Shown one piece after another: positions 49,163 through 62,910 of a stretch of 64,000 nt of DNA. The number at the start of each line of letters is the position of its first letter. The stretch's first letter is position 1. This DNA comes from Auanema rhodensis (taxonomy: Eukaryota > Nematoda > Chromadorea > Rhabditida > Rhabditidae): assembly GCA_964057225.1 (NCBI GenBank), contig OZ059900.1, positions 13,035,638 through 13,099,637 on the forward strand. The letters run 5' to 3'. The position numbers were made by a program, and so were the translations under genes. The notes under the pieces were generated by a model. It worked only from the letters and a program-made list of their open reading frames with translations, ran no database searches and had not been told where the DNA came from.

Positions 49163-52100
49163 CTTTATCCGGTCAAACTATAATGTAAAAGACGCGTCAT
49201 GTTCATGATCAAATTCATATTGCTTAATCATCTATAGTGTCATATAATCATACTAAGACAGACAGTTTTCAATATTGCACACTCATGGTGTGCTTTCCAA
49301 AATGTATTTCCAACTCAGAAGTTCTCTGGTTAGATTGAGATACTACCTCTAACTTGGGTAATTAAACCAAATCTATTCAGGAAACTTATGAACTGTTCTA
49401 GCCTATCGCCGTATATGTGATCAGTGTACAAAGATATACAAAGCTTTATCAGGTCAAACTATAATGTAAAAGACGTGTCATGTTCATATTCAAATTTGTT
49501 TTGCTTTGGCATCTATAGTGTCATATAATCATACTAAGACAGACAGTTTTCAATATTGCACACTCATGGTGTGCTTTCCAAAATGTATTTCCAACTCAGA
49601 AGTTCTCTGGTTAGATTGAGATACTACCTCTAACTTGGGTAATTAAACCAAATCTATTCAGGAAACTTATGAACTGTTCTAGCCTATCGCCGTATATGTG
49701 ATCAGTGTACAAAGATATACAAAGCTTTATCCGGTCAAACTATAATGTAAAAGACGCGTCATGTTCATATTCAAATTTGTTTTGCTTTGGCATCTATAGT
49801 GTCATATAATCATACTAAGACAGACAGTTTTCAATATTGCACACTCATGGTGTGCTTTCCAAAATGTATTTCCAACTCAGAAGTTCTCTGGTTAGATTGA
49901 GATACTACCTCTAACTTGGGTAATTAAACCAAATCTATTCAGGAAACTTATAAACTGTTCTAGCCTATCGCCGTATATGTGATCAGTGTACAAAGATATA
50001 CAAAGCTTTATCCGGTCAAACTATAATGTAAAAGACGCGTCATGTTCATATTCAAATTTGTTTTGCTTTGGCATCTATAGTGTCATATAATCATACTAAG
50101 ACAGACAGTTTTCAATATTGCACACTCATGGTGTGCTTTCCAAAATGTATTTCCAACTCAGAAGTTCTCTGGTTAGATTGAGATACTACCTCTAACTTGG
50201 GTAATTAAACCAAATCTATTCAGGAAACTTATAAACTGTTCTAGCCTATCGCCGTATATGTGATCAGTGTACAAAGCTATACAAAGCTATACAAAGCTTT
50301 ATCCGGTCAAACTATAATGTAAAAGACGCGTCATGTTCATATTCAAATTCATTTTGCTTTAGCATCTGTAGTGTTATATAATCATACTAAGACAGACAGT
50401 TTTCAATATTGCACACTCGTGGTGTGCTTTCCAAAATGTATTTCCAACTCAGAAGTTCTCTGGTTAGATTGAGATACTACCTCTAACTTGGGTAATTAAA
50501 CCAAATCTATTCAGGAAACTTATGAACTGTTCTAGCCTATCGCCGTATATGTGATCAGTGTACAAAGCTATACAAAGCTATACAAAGCTTTATCCGGTGA
50601 AACTATAATGTAAAAGACGCGTCATGTTCATATTCAAATTTGTTTTGCTTTGGCATCTATAGTGTCATATAATCATACTAAGACAGACAGTTTTCAATAT
50701 TGCACACTCATGGTGTGCTTTCCAAAATGTATTTCCAACTCAGAAGTTCTCTGGTTAGATTGAGATACTACCTCTAACTTGGGTAATTAAACCAAATCTA
50801 TTCAGGAAACTTATGAACTGTTCTAGCCTATCGCCGTATATGTGATCAGTGTACAAAGCTATACAAAGCTATACAAAGTTTTATCCTGTCAAACTATAAT
50901 GTAAAAGACGCGTAATGTTCATGATCAAATTCATATTGCTTAATCATCTATAGTGTCATATAATCATACTAAGACAGACAGTTTTCAATATTGCACACTC
51001 ATGGTGTGCTTTCCAAAATGTATTTCCAACTCAGAAGTTCTCTGGTTAGATTGAGATACTACCTCTAACTTGGGTAATTAAACCAAATCTATTCAGGAAA
51101 CTTATAAACTGTTCTAGCCTATCGCCGTATATGTGATCAGTGTACAAAGCTATACAAAGCTATACAAAGCTTTATCCGGTGAAACTATAATGTAAAAGAC
51201 GCGTCATGGTCATATTCAAATTTGTTTTGCTTTGGCATCTATAGTGTCATATAATCATACTAAGACAGACAGTTTTCAATATTGCACACTCATGGTGTGC
51301 TTTCCAAAATGTATTTCCAACTCAGAAGTTCTCTGGTTAGATTGAGATACTACCTCTAACTTGGGTAATTAAACCAAATCTATTCAGGAAACTTATGAAC
51401 TGTTCTAGCCTATCGCCGTATATGTGATCAGTGTACAAAGATATACAAAGCTTTATCCGGTCAAACTATAATGTAAAAGACGCGTCATGTTCATATTCAA
51501 ATTTGTTTTGCTTTGGCATCTATAGTGTCATATAATCATACTAAGACAGACAGTTTTCAATATTGCACACTCGTGGTGTGCTTTCCAAAATGTATTTCCA
51601 ACTCAGAAGTTCTCTGGTTAGATTGAGATACTACCTCTAACTTGGGTAATTAAACCAAATCTATTCAGGAAACTTATAAACTGTTCTAGCCTATCGCCGT
51701 ATATGTGATCAGTGTACAAAGCTATACAAAGCTATACAAAGCTTTATCCGGTCAAACTATAATGTAAAAGACGCGTCATGTTCATATTCAAATTCATTTT
51801 GCTTTAGCATCTGTAGTGTTATATAATCATACTAAGACAGACAGTTTTCAATATTGCACACTCGTGGTGTGCTTTCCAAAATGTATTTCCAACTCAGAAG
51901 TTCTCTGGTTAGATTGAGATACTACCTCTAACTTGGGTAATTAAACCAAATCTATTCAGGAAACTTATAAACTGTTCTAGCCTATCGCCGTATATGTGAT
52001 CAGTGTACAAAGCTATACAAAGCTATACAAAGCTTTATCCGGTCAAACTATAATGTAAAAGACGTGTCATGTTCATATTCAAATTTGTTTTGCTTTGGCA

Positions 52101-55100
52101 TCTATAGTGTCAGATAATCATACTAAGACAGACAGTTTTCAATATTGCACACTCATGGTGTGCTTTCCAAAATGTATTTCCAACTCAGAAGTTCTCTGGT
52201 TAGATTGAGATACTACCTCTAACTTGGGTAATTAAACCAAATCTATTCAGGAAACTTATGAACTGTTCTAGCCTATCGCCGTATATGTGATCAGTGTACA
52301 AAGATATACAAAGCTTTATCCGGTCAAACTATAATGTAAAAGACGCGTCATGTTCATATTCAAATTTGTTTTGCTTTGGCATCTATAGTGTCATATAATC
52401 ATACTAAGACAGACAGTTTTCAATATTGCACACTCATGGTGTGCTTTCCAAAATGTATTTCCAACTCAGAAGTTCTCTGGTTAGATTGAGATACTACCTC
52501 TAACTTGGGTAATTAAACCAAATCTATTCAGGAAACTTATAAACTGTTCTAGCCTATCGCCGTATATGTGATCAGTGTACAAAGCTATACAAAGCTATAC
52601 AAAGCTTTATCCGGTCAAACTATAATGTAAAAGACGCGTCATGTTCATATTCAAATTCATTTTGCTTTAGCATCTGTAGTGTTATATAATCATACTAAGA
52701 CAGACAGTTTTCAATATTGCACACTCGTGGTGTGCTTTCCAAAATGTATTTCCAACTCAGAAGTTCTCTGGTTAGATTGAGATACTACCTCTAACTTGGG
52801 TAATTAAACCAAATCTATTCAGGAAACTTATGAACTGTTCTAGCCTATCGCCGTATATGTGATCAGTGTACAAAGCTATACAAAGCTATACAAAGCTTTA
52901 TCCGGTGAAACTATAATGTAAAAGACGCGTCATGTTCATATTCAAATTTGTTTTGCTTTGGCATCTATAGTGTCATATAATCATACTAAGACAGACAGTT
53001 TTCAATATTGCACACTCATGGTGTGCTTTCCAAAATGTATTTCCAACTCAGAAGTTCTCTGGTTAGATTGAGATACTACCTCTAACTTGGGTAATTAAAC
53101 CAAATCTATTCAGGAAACTTATGAACTGTTCTAGCCTATCGCCGAATATGTGATCAGTGTACAAAGCTATACAAAGCTTTATCCGGTCAAACTATAATGT
53201 AAAAGACGCGTCATGTTCATATTCAAATTTGTTTTGCTTTGGCATCTATAGTGTCATATAATCATACTAAGACAGACAGTTTTCAATATTGCACACTCAT
53301 GGTGTGCTTTCCAAAATGTATTTCCAACTCAGAAGTTCTCTGGTTAGATTGAGATACTACCTCTAACTTGGGTAATTAAACCATATCTATTCAGGAAACT
53401 TATGAACTGTTCTAGCCTATCGCCGTATATATGATCAGTGTACAAAGCTATACAAAGCTATACAAAGCTTTATCCGGTGAAACTATAATGTAAAAGACGC
53501 GTCATGGTCATATTCAAATTTGTTTTGCTTTGGCATCTATAGTGTCATATAATCATACTAAGACAGACAGTTTTCAATATTGCACACTCGTGGTGTGCTT
53601 TCCAAAATGTATTTCCAACTCAGAAGTTCTCTGGTTAGATTGAGATACTACCTCTAACTTGGGTAATTAAACCATATCTATTCAGGAAACTTATGAACTG
53701 TTCTAGCCTATCGCCGTATATATGATCAGTGTACAAAGCTATACAAAGCTATACAAAGCTTTATCCGGTGAAACTATAATGTAAAAGACGCGTCATGGTC
53801 ATATTCAAATTTGTTTTGCTTTGGCATCTATAGTGTCATATAATCATACTAAGACAGACAGTTTTCAATATTGCACACTCATGGTGTGCTTTCCAAAATG
53901 TATTTCCAACTCAGAAGTTCTCTGGTTAGATTGAGATACTACCTCTAACTTGGGTAATTAAACCAAATCTATTCAGGAAACTTATAAACTGTTCTAGCCT
54001 ATCGCGGTATATGTGATCAGTGTACAAAGCTATACAAAGCTTTATCCGGTCAAACTATAATGTAAAAGACGCGTCATGTTCATATTCAAATTTGTTTTGC
54101 TTTGGCATCTATAGTGTCATATAATCATACTAAGACAGACAGTTTTCAATATTGCACACTCATGGTGTGCTTTCCAAAATGTATTTCCAACTCAGAAGTT
54201 CTCTGGTTAGATTGAGATACTACCTCTAACTTGGGTAATTAAACCATATCTATTCAGGAAACTTATGAACTGTTCTAGCCTATCGCCGTATATATGATCA
54301 GTGTACAAAGCTATACAAAGCTATACAAAGCTTTATCCGGTGAAACTATAATGTAAAAGACGCGTCATGGTCATATTCAAATTTGTTTTGCTTTGGCATC
54401 TATAGTGTCATATAATCATACTAAGACAGACAGTTTTCAATATTGCACACTCATGGTGTGCTTTCCAAAATGTATTTCCAACTCAGAAGTTCTCTGGTTA
54501 GATTGAGATACTACCTCTAACTTGGGTAATTAAACCAAATCTATTCAGGAAACTTATGAACTGTTCTAGCCTATCGCCGTATATGTGATCAGTGTACAAA
54601 GATATACAAAGCTTTATCCGGTCAAACTATAATGTAAAAGACGCGTCATGTTCATATTCAAATTTGTTTTGCTTTGGCATCTATAGTGTCATATAATCAT
54701 ACTAAGACAGACAGTTTTCAATATTGCACACTCATGGTGTGCTTTCCAAAATGTATTTCCAACTCAGAAGTTCTCTGGTTAGATTGAGATACTACCTCTA
54801 ACTTGGGTAATTAAACCAAATCTATTCAGGAAACTTATAAACTGTTCTAGCCTATCGCCGTATATGTGATCAGTGTACAAAGCTATACAAAGCTATACAA
54901 AGCTTTATCCGGTCAAACTATAATGTAAAAGACGCGTCATGTTCATATTCAAATTCATTTTGCTTTAGCATCTGTAGTGTTATATAATCATACTAAGACA
55001 GACAGTTTTCAATATTGCACACTCGTGGTGTGCTTTCCAAAATGTATTTCCAACTCAGAAGTTCTCTGGTTAGATTGAGATACTACCTCTAACTTGGGTA

Positions 55101-57481
55101 ATTAAACCAAATCTATTCAGGAAACTTATAAACTGTTCTAGCCTATCGCCGTATATGTGATCAGTGTACAAAGCTATACAAAGCTATACAAAGCTTTATC
55201 CGGTCAAACTATAATGTAAAAGACGCGTCATGTTCATATTCAAATTCATTTTGCTTTAGCATCTGTAGTGTTATATAATCATACTAAGACAGACAGTTTT
55301 CAATATTGCACACTCGTGGTGTGCTTTCCAAAATGTATTTCCAACTCAGAAGTTCTCTGGTTAGATTGAGATACTACCTCTAACTTGGGTAATTAAACCA
55401 AATCTATTCAGGAAACTTATGAACTGTTCTAGCCTATCGCCGTATATGTGATCAGTGTACAAAGATATACAAAGCTTTATCAGGTCAAACTATAATGTAA
55501 AAGACGTGTCATGTTCATATTCAAATTTGTTTTGCTTTGGCATCTATAGTGTCATATAATCATACTAAGACAGACAGTTTTCAATATTGCACACTCATGG
55601 TGTGCTTTCCAAAATGTATTTCCAACTCAGAAGTTCTCTGGTTAGATTGAGATACTACCTCTAACTTGGGTAATTAAACCAAATCTATTCAGGAAACTTA
55701 TAAACTGTTCTAGCCTATCGCCGTATATGTGATCAGTGTACAAAGCTATACAAAGCTATACAAAGCTTTATCCGGTCAAACTATAATGTAAAAGACGCGT
55801 CATGTTCATATTCAAATTCATTTTGCTTTAGCATCTGTAGTGTTATATAATCATACTAAGACAGACAGTTTTCAATATTGCACACTCGTGGTGTGCTTTC
55901 CAAAATGTATTTCCAACTCAGAAGTTCTCTGGTTAGATTGAGATACTACCTCTAACTTGGGTAATTAAACCAAATCTATTCAGGAAACTTATGAACTGTT
56001 CTAGCCTATCGCCGTATATGTGATCAGTGTACAAAGATATACAAAGCTTTATCAGGTCAAACTATAATGTAAAAGACGTGTCATGTTCATATTCAAATTT
56101 GTTTTGCTTTGGCATCTATAGTGTCATATAATCATACTAAGACAGACAGTTTTCAATATTGCACACTCATGGTGTGCTTTCCAAAATGTATTTCCAACTC
56201 AGAAGTTCTCTGGTTAGATTGAGATACTACCTCTAACTTGGGTAATTAAACCAAATCTATTCAGGAAACTTATGAACTGTTCTAGCCTATCGCCGAATAT
56301 GTGATCAGTGTACAAAGCTATACAAAGCTTTATCCGGTCAAACTATAATGTAAAAGACGCGTCATGTTCATATTCAAATTTGTTTTGCTTTGGCATCTAT
56401 AGTGTCATATAATCATACTAAGACAGACAGTTTTCAATATTGCACACTCATGGTGTGCTTTCCAAAATGTATTTCCAACTCAGAAGTTCTCTGGTTAGAT
56501 TGAGATACTACCTCTAACTTGGGTAATTAAACCAAATCTATTCAGGAAACTTATAAACTGTTCTAGCCTATCGCCGTATATGTGATCAGTGTACAAAGCT
56601 ATACAAAGCTATACAAAGCTTTATCCGGTCAAACTATAATGTAAAAGACGCGTCATGTTCATATTCAAATTCATTTTGCTTTAGCATCTGTAGTGTCATA
56701 TAATCATACTAAGACAGACAGTTTTCAATATTGCACACTCATGGTGTGCTTTCCAAAATGTATTTCCAACTCAGAAGTTCTCTGGTTAGATTGAGATACT
56801 ACCTCTAACTTGGGTAATTAAACCAAATCTATTCAGGAAACTTATGAACTGTTCTAGCCTATCGCCGTATATGTGATCAGTGTACAAAGCTATACAAAGC
56901 TATACAAAGCTTTATCCGGTGAAACTATAATGTAAAAGACGCGTCATGTTCATATTCAAATTTGTTTTGCTTTGGCATCTGTAGTGTCATATAATCATAC
57001 TAAGACAGACAGTTTTCAATATTGCACACTCATGGTGTGCTTTCCAAAATGTATTTCCAACTCAGAAGTTCTCTGGTTAGATTGAGATACTACCTCTAAC
57101 TTGGGTAATTAAACCAAATCTATTCAGGAAACTTATGAACTGTTCTAGCCTATCGCCGAATATGTGATCAGTGTACAAAGCTATACAAAGCTTTATCCGG
57201 TCAAACTATAATGTAAAAGACGCGTCATGTTCATATTCAAATTTGTTTTGCTTTGGCATCTATAGTGTTATATAATCATACTAAGACAGACAGTTTTCAA
57301 TATTGCACACTCATGGTGTGCTTTCCAAAATGTATTTCCAACTCAGAAGTTCTCTGGTTAGATTGAGATACTACCTCTAACTTGGGTAATTAAACCAAAT
57401 CTATTCAGGAAACTTATGAACTGTTCTAGCCTATCGCCGTATATGTGATCAGTGTACAAAGCTATACAAAGCTATACAAAG

Positions 57482-58625
57482 TTTTATCCTGTCAAACTAT
57501 AATGTAAAAGACGCGTAATGTTCATGATCAAATTCATATTGCTTAATCATCTATAGTGTCATATAATCATACTAAGACAGACAGTTTTCAATATTGCACA
57601 CTCATGGTGTGCTTTCCAAAATGTATTTCCAACTCAGAAGTTCTCTGGTTAGATTGAGATACTACCTCTAACTTGGGTAATTAAACCATATCTATTCAGG
57701 AAACTTATGAACTGTTCTAGCCTATCGCCGTATATGTGATCAGTGTACAAAGCTATACAAAGCTATACAAAGCTTTATCCGGTCAAACTATAATGTAAAA
57801 GACGCGTCATGTTCATATTCAAATTTGTTTTGCTTTGGCATCTATAGTGTCATATAATCATACTAAGACAGACAGTTTTCAATATTGCACACTCATGGTG
57901 TGCTTTCCAAAATGTATTTCCAACTCAGAAGTTCTCTGGTTAGATTGAGATACTACCTCTAACTTGGGTAATTAAACCATATCTATTCAGGAAACTTATG
58001 AACTGTTCTAGCCTATCGCCGTATATATGATCAGTGTACAAAGCTATACAAAGCTTTATCCGGTCAAACTATAATGTAAAAGACGCGTCATGGTCATATT
58101 CAAATTTGTTTTGCTTTGGCATCTATAGTGTCATATAATCATACTAAGACAGACAGTTTTCAATATTGCACACTCATGGTGTGCTTTCCAAAATGTATTT
58201 CCAACTCAGAAGTTCTCTGGTTAGATTGAGATACTACCTCTAACTTGGGTAATTAAACCAAATCTATTCAGGAAACTTATGAACTGTTCTAGCCTATCGC
58301 CGTATATGTGATCAGTGTACAAAGATATACAAAGCTTTATCCGGTCAAACTATAATGTAAAAGACGCGTCATGTTCATATTCAAATTTGTTTTGCTTTGG
58401 CATCTATAGTGTCATATAATCATACTAAGACAGACAGTTTTCAATATTGCACACTCATGGTGTGCTTTCCAAAATGTATTTCCAACTCAGAAGTTCTCTG
58501 GTTAGATTGAGATACTACCTCTAACTTGGGTAATTAAACCAAATCTATTCAGGAAACTTATGAACTGTTCTAGCCTATCGCCGTATATGTGATCAGTGTA
58601 CAAAGCTATACAAAGCTATACAAAG
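57482..58625. repeat. 1,144-bp higher-order repeat, copy 1
   Basis: Four monomers (291+281+281+291) that begin with the rare TTTTATCCTG unit carrying GATCAAATTC, then units marked by AACCATATC/TATATATGATC, CATGGTCATA and AAAGATATAC. The same order recurs at 58917-60060 after one intervening 291-bp unit. Confidence 0.75.
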
Positions 58626-58916
58626 TTTTATCCTGTCAAACTATAATGTAAAAGACGCGTAATGTTCATGATCAAATTCATATTGCTTAATCATCTATAG
58701 TGTCATATAATCATACTAAGACAGACAGTTTTCAATATTGCACACTCATGGTGTGCTTTCCAAAATGTATTTCCAACTCAGAAGTTCTCTGGTTAGATTG
58801 AGATACTACCTCTAACTTGGGTAATTAAACCAAATCTATTCAGGAAACTTATGAACTGTTCTAGCCTATCGCCGTATATGTGATCAGTGTACAAAGCTAT
58901 ACAAAGCTATACAAAG

Positions 58917-60060
58917 TTTTATCCTGTCAAACTATAATGTAAAAGACGCGTAATGTTCATGATCAAATTCATATTGCTTAATCATCTATAGTGTCATATA
59001 ATCATACTAAGACAGACAGTTTTCAATATTGCACACTCATGGTGTGCTTTCCAAAATGTATTTCCAACTCAGAAGTTCTCTGGTTAGATTGAGATACTAC
59101 CTCTAACTTGGGTAATTAAACCATATCTATTCAGGAAACTTATGAACTGTTCTAGCCTATCGCCGTATATGTGATCAGTGTACAAAGCTATACAAAGCTA
59201 TACAAAGCTTTATCCGGTCAAACTATAATGTAAAAGACGCGTCATGTTCATATTCAAATTTGTTTTGCTTTGGCATCTATAGTGTCATATAATCATACTA
59301 AGACAGACAGTTTTCAATATTGCACACTCATGGTGTGCTTTCCAAAATGTATTTCCAACTCAGAAGTTCTCTGGTTAGATTGAGATACTACCTCTAACTT
59401 GGGTAATTAAACCATATCTATTCAGGAAACTTATGAACTGTTCTAGCCTATCGCCGTATATATGATCAGTGTACAAAGCTATACAAAGCTTTATCCGGTC
59501 AAACTATAATGTAAAAGACGCGTCATGGTCATATTCAAATTTGTTTTGCTTTGGCATCTATAGTGTCATATAATCATACTAAGACAGACAGTTTTCAATA
59601 TTGCACACTCATGGTGTGCTTTCCAAAATGTATTTCCAACTCAGAAGTTCTCTGGTTAGATTGAGATACTACCTCTAACTTGGGTAATTAAACCAAATCT
59701 ATTCAGGAAACTTATGAACTGTTCTAGCCTATCGCCGTATATGTGATCAGTGTACAAAGATATACAAAGCTTTATCCGGTCAAACTATAATGTAAAAGAC
59801 GCGTCATGTTCATATTCAAATTTGTTTTGCTTTGGCATCTATAGTGTCATATAATCATACTAAGACAGACAGTTTTCAATATTGCACACTCATGGTGTGC
59901 TTTCCAAAATGTATTTCCAACTCAGAAGTTCTCTGGTTAGATTGAGATACTACCTCTAACTTGGGTAATTAAACCAAATCTATTCAGGAAACTTATGAAC
60001 TGTTCTAGCCTATCGCCGTATATGTGATCAGTGTACAAAGCTATACAAAGCTATACAAAG
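58917..60060. repeat. 1,144-bp higher-order repeat, copy 2
   Basis: Same series of subtypes as 57482-58625, offset 1,435 bp. The unit after it (from 60061) starts TTTTATCCTG but has the common ATTCAAATTTG segment instead of GATCAAATTC, so it is recombinant relative to the units starting at 57482, 58626 and 58917. Confidence 0.75.
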
Positions 60061-61756
60061 TTTTATCCTGTCAAACTATAATGTAAAAGACGCGTCATGT
60101 TCATATTCAAATTTGTTTTGCTTTGGCATCTATAGTGTCATATAATCATACTAAGACAGACAGTTTTCAATATTGCACACTCATGGTGTGCTTTCCAAAA
60201 TGTATTTCCAACTCAGAAGTTCTCTGGTTAGATTGAGATACTACCTCTAACTTGGGTAATTAAACCAAATCTATTCAGGAAACTTATGAACTGTTCTAGC
60301 CTATCGCCGTATATATGATCAGTGTACAAAGCTATACAAAGCTTTATCCGGTCAAACTATAATGTAAAAGACGCGTCATGGTCATATTCAAATTTGTTTT
60401 GCTTTGGCATCTATAGTGTCATATAATCATACTAAGACAGACAGTTTTCAATATTGCACACTCATGGTGTGCTTTCCAAAATGTATTTCCAACTCAGAAG
60501 TTCTCTGGTTAGATTGAGATACTACCTCTAACTTGGGTAATTAAACCAAATCTATTCAGGAAACTTATGAACTGTTCTAGCCTATCGCCGTATATGTGAT
60601 CAGTGTACAAAGATATACAAAGCTTTATCCGGTCAAACTATAATGTAAAAGACGCGTCATGTTCATATTCAAATTTGTTTTGCTTTGGCATCTATAGTGT
60701 CATATAATCATACTAAGACAGACAGTTTTCAATATTGCACACTCATGGTGTGCTTTCCAAAATGTATTTCCAACTCAGAAGTTCTCTGGTTAGATTGAGA
60801 TACTACCTCTAACTTGGGTAATTAAACCAAATCTATTCAGGAAACTTATGAACTGTTCTAGCCTATCGCCGTATATGTGATCAGTGTACAAAGATATACA
60901 AAGCTTTATCCGGTCAAACTATAATGTAAAAGACGCGTCATGTTCATATTCAAATTTGTTTTGCTTTGGCATCTATAGTGTCATATAATCATACTAAGAC
61001 AGACAGTTTTCAATATTGCACACTCATGGTGTGCTTTCCAAAATGTATTTCCAACTCAGAAGTTCTCTGGTTAGATTGAGATACTACCTCTAACTTGGGT
61101 AATTAAACCAAATCTATTCAGGAAACTTATGAACTGTTCTAGCCTATCGCCGTATATATGATCAGTGTACAAAGCTATACAAAGCTTTATCCGGTCAAAC
61201 TATAATGTAAAAGACGCGTCATGGTCATATTCAAATTTGTTTTGCTTTGGCATCTATAGTGTCATATAATCATACTAAGACAGACAGTTTTCAATATTGC
61301 ACACTCATGGTGTGCTTTCCAAAATGTATTTCCAACTCAGAAGTTCTCTGGTTAGATTGAGATACTACCTCTAACTTGGGTAATTAAACCAAATCTATTC
61401 AGGAAACTTATGAACTGTTCTAGCCTATCGCCGTATATGTGATCAGTGTACAAAGATATACAAAGCTTTATCCGGTCAAACTATAATGTAAAAGACGCGT
61501 CATGTTCATATTCAAATTTGTTTTGCTTTGGCATCTATAGTGTCATATAATCATACTAAGACAGACAGTTTTCAATATTGCACACTCATGGTGTGCTTTC
61601 CAAAATGTATTTCCAACTCAGAAGTTCTCTGGTTAGATTGAGATACTACCTCTAACTTGGGTAATTAAACCAAATCTATTCAGGAAACTTATAAACTGTT
61701 CTAGCCTATCGCCGTATATGTGATCAGTGTACAAAGCTATACAAAGCTATACAAAG

Positions 61757-62910
61757 CTTTATCCGGTCAAACTATAATGTAAAAGACGCGTCATGTTCAT
61801 ATTCAAATTCATTTTGCTTTAGCATCTGTAGTGTTATATAATCATACTAAGACAGACAGTTTTCAATATTGCACACTCGTGGTGTGCTTTCCAAAATGTA
61901 TTTCCAACTCAGAAGTTCTCTGGTTAGATTGAGATACTACCTCTAACTTGGGTAATTAAACCAAATCTATTCAGGAAACTTATGAACTGTTCTAGCCTAT
62001 CGCCGTATATATGATCAGTGTACAAAGCTATACAAAGCTATACAAAGCTTTATCCGGTGAAACTATAATGTAAAAGACGCGTCATGGTCATATTCAAATT
62101 TGTTTTGCTTTGGCATCTATAGTGTCATATAATCATACTAAGACAGACAGTTTTCAATATTGCACACTCATGGTGTGCTTTCCAAAATGTATTTCCAACT
62201 CAGAAGTTCTCTGGTTAGATTGAGATACTACCTCTAACTTGGGTAATTAAACCAAATCTATTCAGGAAACTTATAAACTGTTCTAGCCTATCGCCGTATA
62301 TGTGATCAGTGTACAAAGCTATACAAAGCTATACAAAGCTTTATCCGGTCAAACTATAATGTAAAAGACGCGTCATGTTCATATTCAAATTCATTTTGCT
62401 TTAGCATCTGTAGTGTTATATAATCATACTAAGACAGACAGTTTTCAATATTGCACACTCGTGGTGTGCTTTCCAAAATGTATTTCCAACTCAGAAGTTC
62501 TCTGGTTAGATTGAGATACTACCTCTAACTTGGGTAATTAAACCAAATCTATTCAGGAAACTTATGAACTGTTCTAGCCTATCGCCGTATATATGATCAG
62601 TGTACAAAGCTATACAAAGCTATACAAAGCTTTATCCGGTGAAACTATAATGTAAAAGACGCGTCATGGTCATATTCAAATTTGTTTTGCTTTGGCATCT
62701 ATAGTGTCATATAATCATACTAAGACAGACAGTTTTCAATATTGCACACTCATGGTGTGCTTTCCAAAATGTATTTCCAACTCAGAAGTTCTCTGGTTAG
62801 ATTGAGATACTACCTCTAACTTGGGTAATTAAACCAAATCTATTCAGGAAACTTATGAACTGTTCTAGCCTATCGCCGTATATGTGATCAGTGTACAAAG
62901 ATATACAAAG
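61757..62910. repeat. Dimeric higher-order repeat (582 bp period)
   Basis: Two rounds of an A-B dimer. The A units (61757 and 62339) carry CAAATTCATTTTGC, CATCTGTAGTGTTA and ACTCGTGG. The B units (62048 and 62630) carry CCGGTGAAAC and CATGGTCATA. The A marks are exactly 582 bp apart (2 x 291). The last B unit is 281 bp, and a further A-B pair starts near 63483. Confidence 0.75.
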
